64,000 nucleotides of DNA from Weeksellaceae bacterium. Lineage in GTDB: Bacteria; Bacteroidota; Bacteroidia; Flavobacteriales; Weeksellaceae. The DNA is taken from assembly GCA_022013695.1 (NCBI GenBank), contig JAKLPS010000011.1, positions 1 to 64,000 on the forward strand. The letters run 5' to 3'. The notes beneath the pieces are model-generated. The model had not been told where the DNA came from. It saw only the letters and a list, made by a program, of their open reading frames with translations, and searched no databases. Both the position numbers and the translations under genes were made by a program. Shown piece by piece: positions 58,900 to 64,000 of the stretch (position 1 is its first letter; each line of letters starts with the position of its first letter).

Positions 58900-60354
58900 T
58901 TAGAATTGAAAATAGATAAACTCGACAGTCTCTCCAAAATTACCATAAAAATAAATCGCCAGGAGAATGATGATATAAATGAGCCAACGCATTGGTTTTG
59001 AGCTTATTTCATTCACCCCTTCTATCGCGTACTGGTGGTCTCGCCCTTGCCATTCTACCAACATGAAAATTACAAGCAGAATCAGCGTTGAAGTAACGTT
59101 TTCCATCAGCTCCCATTTGGGAATGCTAAAAAGCGAACTTGAAAAAATGCCGGAGATGTAATGAAAGGCCTCTGCCACACTCGCGGATCTGAAAAATATC
59201 CAAGCAAACACTGTCAAAGCAAATGTTGTAAGCATCTGAAATAACTCCCTCGCCGATGGAAAAAATCTGCCTTTCGCCACGGTCTCCAAATGATTTCGGT
59301 TGGTATTAGACATCACAGAGGGCAAAATAAACAAGGCATTCAGAAGTCCCCACACGATAAAAGTCCAATTGGCACCATGCCAAAATCCGCTGACGATAAA
59401 AATGATAAAAGTGTTGCGGATTCGCATCCAAATGCCGCCTCTGCTGCCACCCAGCGGGATGTACAAGTAATCCTTGAACCAAGAGGAAAGTGAAATATGC
59501 CATCGCCTCCAAAACTCGGCAATATCTCTCGAGAAGTAGGGAAACGCAAAGTTTCGCAACAATTCTATCCCAAACAAACGGGCAGTCCCGATAGCAATAT
59601 CCGAATAGCCAGAAAAATCTGCATAGATCTGAAATGTAAAAAAGATCGCACCCAGAACCAACATACTTCCGCTCAAACTTGCAGAATTGCTGAATATTTG
59701 GTTGGCAAACACGGCACAATTATCTGCAATGACCATTTTCTTGAACAAACCCCAAAGTATTTGCCTCAAGCCATCGGTTGCGTTGGCATAATCAAAAGTT
59801 CTCACTTTCTTTACCTGAGGAAGCAGATGCGTTGCACGCTCAATTGGCCCCGCCACCAAGAGAGGAAAAAAACTTACAAAGACGGCATAATCTACAAAAT
59901 TCGGCTCTGCTTGGATTCTGCTTTTATAAACATCAATCACATAAGAAAGGCCGTGGAAGGTGTAAAATGAAATCCCAACCGGCAGTATGACGTTCAACAT
60001 CAATGGACTTACCTGCCAACCAAAATGCGAAACAGTCTCGGCAAAAGAAGATGCGAAAAAATTATAATATTTAAAAAAACCAAGAAATCCGATATTAACA
60101 ATTACACTGAGCCAAAACCAAAATTGCTTGCTTCTCCGATTTTCCGACTGCTGCATTTTCAGTCCCGCTAAGTAATCGAGTAAAGTGGAGAACAGCAGCA
60201 AAAACATAAAGCGCCAATCCCAGCAAGCATAGAAAAAGTAGCTGGAGACGAGTAACAGCAAGTTTTGAAGTTTCAGATTCCTGCCGGCAACAAACCAGTA
60301 GAGGACAAAAACTGTAGGCAGAAATAAAGCAAAATGAATAGAATTGAAAAGCAT
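58900..60354 (-). CDS. MBOAT family O-acyltransferase (AlgI-like)
   Basis: A 484-residue inner-membrane protein with about 11 helices. Family motifs: LPVGISFYTFHGLSYVIDVY, YADFSGYSDIAIGTARLFGIE, DIAEFWRRWHISLSSWFKDYLYIPLGGSR and the catalytic His in SGFWHGANWTFIVWG. It accepts an acetyl group from the cytoplasm and passes it outside, where the SGNH partner puts it on a polymer. In other bacteria this pair works on alginate, cellulose or peptidoglycan. No polysaccharide synthesis genes lie next to it here. Confidence 0.93.
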   Translation of the reverse strand: MLFNSIHFALFLPTVFVLYWFVAGRNLKLQNLLLLVSSYFFYACWDWRFMFLLLFSTLLDYLAGLKMQQSENRRSKQFWFWLSVIVNIGFLGFFKYYNFFASSFAETVSHFGWQVSPLMLNVILPVGISFYTFHGLSYVIDVYKSRIQAEPNFVDYAVFVSFFPLLVAGPIERATHLLPQVKKVRTFDYANATDGLRQILWGLFKKMVIADNCAVFANQIFSNSASLSGSMLVLGAIFFTFQIYADFSGYSDIAIGTARLFGIELLRNFAFPYFSRDIAEFWRRWHISLSSWFKDYLYIPLGGSRGGIWMRIRNTFIIFIVSGFWHGANWTFIVWGLLNALFILPSVMSNTNRNHLETVAKGRFFPSARELFQMLTTFALTVFAWIFFRSASVAEAFHYISGIFSSSLFSIPKWELMENVTSTLILLVIFMLVEWQGRDHQYAIEGVNEISSKPMRWLIYIIILLAIYFYGNFGETVEFIYFQF

Positions 60355-60560
60355 ATCCTGAGTCTTTGGTTTTCAGATAGAATTCAGAGCATTGTAATTT
60401 ATCCGATGCTTTTCTGTGCAGCGAAAATATAAAAAATTCAATCAAAAAATGAGATTTTGCAACATTTTCACTTTCTTAAACAAGCTTTGGCTAAGTCAAC
60501 CATCCTTTTATTTGCTTATTATTTGTTCGAAATTGAATCCGTTTCTAAAGCCTTTTTTAT

Positions 60561-60568
60561 TACTTTTG
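60561..60568 (+). promoter_or_regulatory. -7 box of the adenine deaminase promoter
   Basis: TACTTTTG matches TAnnTTTG, 17 bases before the ATG at 60586. It supports the short start over the upstream in-frame one. Confidence 0.6.
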
Positions 60569-60585
60569 AACAAATCAAAAAAAAG

Positions 60586-61593
60586 ATGCAGGATTTTATC
60601 GCAGCACTTCCAAAAGCTGAATTACATTTACATATCGAAGGAAGTTTTGAACCCGAATTGATGTTCGAAATGGCCCAAAGAAACCAGATCGAGATCTCTT
60701 ACAAAACCATAGACGAAGTCAAAAAAGCCTATCAATTCTCTTGTCTTCAGGATTTTCTTGATATCTATTATGCCGGCGCAGGCGTTCTGATCCACGAAAA
60801 AGATTTTTACGATCTGGCAATGGCTTATTACCAGAAGTGCTTTGAAAATAATGTGATTCACGCAGAAATAATGTTCGACCCGCAAACGCATACTGAGCGT
60901 GGAATTGCTTTCGAAACGGTGATTAATGGTCTGCAAAAAGCGAGAGTTGATGCTAAAAAAAAATGGGGAATCAATTCTTTATTCATTATGAGTTACTTGA
61001 GACATTTGTCCGAAGAATCAGCCTTGGAAACTTTGAAACAATCGTTGCCTTACAAAAATATGATCACAGCGGTGGGTTTGGATTCTTCCGAAATGGGAAA
61101 TCCGCCCATCCAATTCAAAAATGTATTTGAAGCTTCGGTAAAAGAAGGTTACATTCCCGTTGCACACGCGGGCGAAGAAGGTCCGACGGACTATATTTGG
61201 GAAGCTATTGATATTTTAAAAGTCGCAAGAATAGATCACGGCAATCGATGTTTGGAAGATGAACATTTGGTTCAGGAAATCGTGAAAAGAGATCTGGCGC
61301 TGACCATTTGTCCGCTTTCCAATCTCGAGTTGAGAAACACCGATGTGATGACCAACCATCCATTGCAAAAGCTTTTGGATAAAGGGATTAAGGGAACCGT
61401 TAATTCCGATGATCCCGCATATTTTGGCGGTTATATGAATGCCAATTTTATAGCCGTTCAGGAAGCGTTGGATCTTTCGAAAGAAGAAATAGTTACATTA
61501 ATAAAAAATTCTTTCCACTACTCTTTTGCAAGCGACGAGCAGAAGAAAGCTTATTTGGAAAAAGTAGATCATCTCGTGAATAATTATAAATAG
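60586..61593 (+). CDS. Adenine deaminase (Aah1/PA0148 type)
   Basis: A 335-residue zinc amidohydrolase. I start at MQDFIAALPKAELHLHIEG, which carries the HxH zinc ligands at residues 14 and 16; the longer frame (60457) adds 43 unrelated residues across the promoter. Further ligands are in VAHAGEEG, DHGNRC and NSDDPAYF. Homologues are usually labelled adenosine deaminase, but FDPQTHTERGI and LDSSEMGNPP match the adenine deaminase branch (fungal Aah1, Pseudomonas PA0148) that turns adenine into hypoxanthine. I favour that function; assays would settle it. Confidence 0.88.
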   Translation: MQDFIAALPKAELHLHIEGSFEPELMFEMAQRNQIEISYKTIDEVKKAYQFSCLQDFLDIYYAGAGVLIHEKDFYDLAMAYYQKCFENNVIHAEIMFDPQTHTERGIAFETVINGLQKARVDAKKKWGINSLFIMSYLRHLSEESALETLKQSLPYKNMITAVGLDSSEMGNPPIQFKNVFEASVKEGYIPVAHAGEEGPTDYIWEAIDILKVARIDHGNRCLEDEHLVQEIVKRDLALTICPLSNLELRNTDVMTNHPLQKLLDKGIKGTVNSDDPAYFGGYMNANFIAVQEALDLSKEEIVTLIKNSFHYSFASDEQKKAYLEKVDHLVNNYK

Positions 61594-61606
61594 TCTCTGC
61601 TTTTGT

Positions 61607-61654
61607 CACTCCGTAGATTTGTCGGCAATATAGATTCCCACGGAGTGCGTTTTT
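61607..61654 (+). terminator. Terminator of the adenine deaminase gene
   Basis: CACTCCGT (61607-61614) pairs perfectly with ACGGAGTG (61640-61647) followed by CGTTTTT. The loop is 25 nt, longer than usual, so confidence is moderate. Confidence 0.6.
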
Positions 61655-61701
61655 CGAATCTAGATTGTACGTACTACATTATACTTAATACAAAAAATTA
61701 A

Positions 61702-62307
61702 ATGATCAAAAATATTATCTTCGATTTCGGAGGCGTTCTGATGGATTGGGATCCGCGGTATTTTTTCAAAACCTATTTCAATGACGATGAAAAAATGGAA
61801 TTTTTCCTGAAAAATATTGCCATAGACGAATGGAATGCGGAACAAGACCGCGGAAGATCTTTGAAAGAAGGCACCAAAATCCTGATCCAACAACATCCGG
61901 ATTGGGAAAGAGAAATCCGAGCCTATTACGACAATTGGCCGATAATGCTAAAGCGTGAGATTCCCGAAAATGTAGAAATTCTGAGAAAACTGGAAGGAAA
62001 ATATCAACTTTTTGGACTCACGAATTGGTCTGAAGAAACGTTCCCTTTTGCTTTGGAAAATTATGATTTCTTCGAAATTTTTGGAGGCAAAATCGTGGTG
62101 TCGGGAACAGAAAAAATCATTAAACCAGACAAAGCGATTTTCGAAGTTTTGCTGACGCGTTATGATCTAAAACCTCAAGAATCTGTTTTCATTGACGATA
62201 ATTTTAAAAATATTACCACGGCAAAATCTTTAGGATTTGAAGTGATTCATATAAAACCCGAAACGGATTTGGGAGAAGAGTTGAGGAAACTGGGACTTAA
62301 TTTTTAA
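61702..62307 (+). CDS. HAD family phosphatase
   Basis: A 201-residue HAD-superfamily hydrolase, subfamily IA. Motif I is unusual: IIFDFGGVLMDWDP keeps the first Asp, but the second position is Gly. This FDFGGVL form is common in the YihX-like group. Motif II is FGLTNWS, motif III GTEKIIKPDKAIF and motif IV VFIDDNFKN. The family acts on sugar phosphates. Its stop overlaps the stop region of the GNAT gene tail-to-tail by 11 bp. Confidence 0.88.
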   Translation: MIKNIIFDFGGVLMDWDPRYFFKTYFNDDEKMEFFLKNIAIDEWNAEQDRGRSLKEGTKILIQQHPDWEREIRAYYDNWPIMLKREIPENVEILRKLEGKYQLFGLTNWSEETFPFALENYDFFEIFGGKIVVSGTEKIIKPDKAIFEVLLTRYDLKPQESVFIDDNFKNITTAKSLGFEVIHIKPETDLGEELRKLGLNF

Positions 62308-62743
62308 GAATCATCAGGCTCCTTTTATGATTTTGGAAACCATAATGCTCATAGAGTTTTTTCGCTTTGCCATTGTGGTTCTCGATTTCTAGAAGCACCG
62401 CTTTAAATCCATTTTCAACGGAATAATTCTTTACAAATTCCAACGCTTTTTTTCCCAAAGATTTTCCCCGAAATTCTGGTTTGACAAAGAGTTCATCCAG
62501 GAACAAAATCTCGCCGCCAAACTCAAAACTGAAATATTTGACGAGAATAAGGTAACCGGCAATTTGCCCTTGAAAAACAATTTTGAAACAATCGCCATAC
62601 TTATCACCATTCATGAATTTTTCAAAGTTTTCATTCGTCAATTTCTCATCAAAAGGATAAAAATCGATGGCGTAGAAATCCTTCATCATTTGGGATAATT
62701 GAGGAATATCGGAATACTTTGCTTTTAAAACTTCGTGGTTCAT
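62297..62743 (-). CDS. GNAT family N-acetyltransferase
   Basis: A 148-residue acetyltransferase with the usual GNAT fold. The CoA loop is FVKPEFRGKSLGKKAL (R/Q-x-x-G-x-G/A pattern), preceded by the strand LFLDELFV and followed by GFKAVLLEIENHNGKAKKLYEHYGF. The substrate is unknown. I use the ATG at 62743 that overlaps the stop of the Crp gene (TGATG), a translational coupling; a TTG one codon upstream is less likely. Confidence 0.9.
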   Translation of the reverse strand: MNHEVLKAKYSDIPQLSQMMKDFYAIDFYPFDEKLTNENFEKFMNGDKYGDCFKIVFQGQIAGYLILVKYFSFEFGGEILFLDELFVKPEFRGKSLGKKALEFVKNYSVENGFKAVLLEIENHNGKAKKLYEHYGFQNHKRSLMILKN

Positions 62744-63336
62744 CAAATGATGAATTTTTTATTCGCTAATTCTTTCCTCACCCGACTGAGGCTTTCCGGC
62801 GTGATGCCAAGATAAGAGGCCACCATCCATTGAGGGACTCTCAGCATCAGACTGGGATATTTTTTTAGGAATTCCAGATAGCGCTCTTCCGCCGTGGTGC
62901 TGATCAAAGAGTTGACTCTATTTTGAAGATTTTTGATGTGGTTGAACATCAGACGTTGATTTTTCTCGGCCACATCGGGATAGACCTTGGCAAGATTTTC
63001 AAAAAACCCTTCCTTGGTTACGACTATTGTACTTTCCTCGATGGCTTCTATGTAAAACCGCGATTTTTCGTTTAGCAGTTGGCTGGTGGTGTCAGAAATA
63101 ATCCAGTTTTCCGGCGCAAATTGGATCACGTGTTCTTTGCCAGCTTTGTCGATAGAATACATCCTCAAAAGTCCTTTTTCTACAAAAAAAGTAGAGTCAG
63201 AAATCTCGCCTTCGCTCAGGATGATTTCGTTTTTCTTCACTGCTTTCGCCTCATAAAAAGTAGAACAAACTTCCAAACTATCGGTGGGAACGCCCAAAGT
63301 TTTGGAAAGGTGATTTCGGAAATTTTGGTATTCCAT
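62743..63336 (-). CDS. Crp/Fnr family transcriptional regulator
   Basis: A 197-residue regulator. A cyclic-nucleotide-binding fold covers about 20-115 (ILSEGEISDSTFFVEKGLLR) and an HTH of the Crp type lies at about 165-195 (RVPQWMVASYLGITPESLSR). No cysteine cluster for an Fe-S centre is seen, so it is not an Fnr. The ligand-binding RxS phosphate cassette is not obvious. The downstream GNAT gene is coupled to it by a one-base overlap. YtxJ and the ZIP gene lie upstream in the same direction. Confidence 0.92.
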   Translation of the reverse strand: MEYQNFRNHLSKTLGVPTDSLEVCSTFYEAKAVKKNEIILSEGEISDSTFFVEKGLLRMYSIDKAGKEHVIQFAPENWIISDTTSQLLNEKSRFYIEAIEESTIVVTKEGFFENLAKVYPDVAEKNQRLMFNHIKNLQNRVNSLISTTAEERYLEFLKKYPSLMLRVPQWMVASYLGITPESLSRVRKELANKKFII

Positions 63337-63370
63337 TCGTGTGGACGGGTTTTAGTACAAGAAGGTTTGA

Positions 63371-63745
63371 TTAAATTTTGTCAAGATCGATACTTTGATG
63401 CGAAGCATTATAAACTGCTTTTCCGTGCTCCAGCACGATCAGTTGCGGACTTTGATGCGTGACGCTAAAGCGGTCTTCTATTTGGTTGGAAATATCGCGG
63501 TGCGCCAGCAAATCCAAAAAATAATAGGCCAGATCCTGGTGGGAATTTTGCATTTGTTTTTCAAAAGATTTCAAGACCGTTTTGCTGATAAAACACCGCG
63601 TAGAATGTTTGAAAATCAACACTTTATGCTGAAATGATTTCTCAACAGCCAAGTCAAGATCTTTCTGAGTTTCGATGTTTTTCCAAAGGCTTTTGCGTGG
63701 AGCCTGCTCTTCTTTCTTTCCGAATATTTGGTCTAAAAATCCCAT
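63371..63745 (-). CDS. ytxJ: Bacillithiol-associated redox protein YtxJ
   Basis: A 124-residue thioredoxin-fold protein of the monothiol bacilliredoxin-like YtxJ family. The cysteine sits in FKHSTRCFISKTVL (T-R-C motif, with Ser in the usual position of the second Cys replaced: C-F-I-S). VTHQSPQLIVLEHGKAVYNASH is the cis-Pro region and C-terminal strand. In Firmicutes and Bacteroidetes with bacillithiol it helps reverse thiol mixed disulphides. It lies between the ZIP and Crp genes on the same strand. Confidence 0.9.
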   Translation of the reverse strand: MGFLDQIFGKKEEQAPRKSLWKNIETQKDLDLAVEKSFQHKVLIFKHSTRCFISKTVLKSFEKQMQNSHQDLAYYFLDLLAHRDISNQIEDRFSVTHQSPQLIVLEHGKAVYNASHQSIDLDKI

Positions 63746-63798
63746 AAAATTAATTTAAGTAAAAATAAGATTTTCCGTCTAATTTAGAAAACAATTTT

Positions 63799-64000
63799 TC
63801 AATGGTGATGAAAAAGATGGCCTAACAATGCCAGAGAAATCCCCAAAATGACAAGAATGATCTTTTGCCAGTCCATTTTGTGATTCTTATTGCTTTCAAA
63901 AATAATAACAGATGAAATATGAAGAAAAATCCCGCCAACGATGGCTAAGAAATAGACTTTCAGATCCTCATCAAAATACTTTCCAAGCAGCATTCCGAGC
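63799..64000 (-). CDS. ZIP family metal transporter, C-terminal part
   Basis: The 3' end of a membrane protein, whose start lies beyond the right edge of the window. The visible 66 or so residues include FLAIVGGIFLHISSVIIFES and an ILVILGISLALLGHLFHHH terminus. This is the last helix pair and His-rich tail of ZIP-type zinc/iron permeases. The gene is only partly visible, so the assignment is based on the helix pattern and the tail. Confidence 0.65.
   Translation of the reverse strand, partial: LGMLLGKYFDEDLKVYFLAIVGGIFLHISSVIIFESNKNHKMDWQKIILVILGISLALLGHLFHHH

Overview
This window reads as the chromosome of a Flavobacteriia bacterium, most likely a Chryseobacterium-like member of the Weeksellaceae. 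The evidence is AT-rich DNA, start codons without Shine-Dalgarno sequences, promoters with the Bacteroidetes -7 box TAnnTTTG, a SusC/SusD system, proteins with type IX secretion C-terminal sorting domains, a GLPGLI-family protein, a DUF5606 protein and the bacillithiol-associated protein YtxJ. No prophage, CRISPR array or intact insertion sequence is visible. The genus is an inference from gene content.

Layout. Positions 1-3,100 hold purine genes on the minus strand (purD, guaA). From 3,200 to 18,250 lies one minus-strand polysaccharide utilisation locus for alpha-glucans. In transcription order it is SusC, SusD, two SusE/SusF-like starch-binding lipoproteins, a terminator, a GH97 alpha-glucosidase (SusB type), a GLPGLI protein, a GH13 amylase/neopullulanase, a KilA-N protein, a SnoaL-like secreted protein and a maltose-type MFS transporter. 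The scheme is capture and import of oligosaccharides by SusCDEF, periplasmic trimming by GH13 and GH97, then uptake of small sugars by the MFS protein. From 18,690 to 25,030 on the plus strand come metG (with a palindromic repeat inserted in frame), a C-terminal remnant of the rRNA methylase gene ksgA/rsmA, an ECF sigma operon, ruvX-def, a DUF5606 gene and a BtuF-like binding protein. From 25,080 to 36,080 are a free-methionine-sulfoxide-reductase-like GAF protein, a conserved protein of unclear function, a metallo-beta-lactamase-fold hydrolase, tRNA-Leu(CAA), a secreted M36 metalloprotease, ribosomal protein S1, a DEAD-box helicase, an SMP-30 lipoprotein and a MerR regulator.

From 36,100 to 49,500 are a four-repeat helix-hairpin-helix protein, the fused ResB-CcsA cytochrome c maturation protein, small membrane proteins, ftsK, an HD hydrolase, pyruvate dehydrogenase E2 and E1-alpha, a PAP2-like protein and an orphan BlaI regulator. 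The rest holds an RRM protein, an aldo/keto reductase, a secreted beta-helix protein, an AddB-like nuclease, a small lipoprotein, rsmG, an aminotransferase, an SGNH-MBOAT O-acylation pair, an adenine deaminase, a HAD phosphatase, and a run of GNAT, Crp, YtxJ and ZIP genes cut by the window edge.

The unusual content is mostly between or inside genes. There is a dispersed intergenic element with conserved ends (three copies plus remnants), often lying just after a stop codon, and a second GC-rich hairpin repeat at 45.3 kb. A REP-like palindrome has become coding sequence in metG. Two genes have their ATG placed directly after a stem-loop and seven T's. There are also a 32-bp perfect palindrome inside the KilA-N gene, a 40-nt duplicated leader shared by two genes of the starch locus, and two promoters so close to the ATG that the transcripts may be leaderless. 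All functional assignments rest on motifs and family knowledge; no database search was run.
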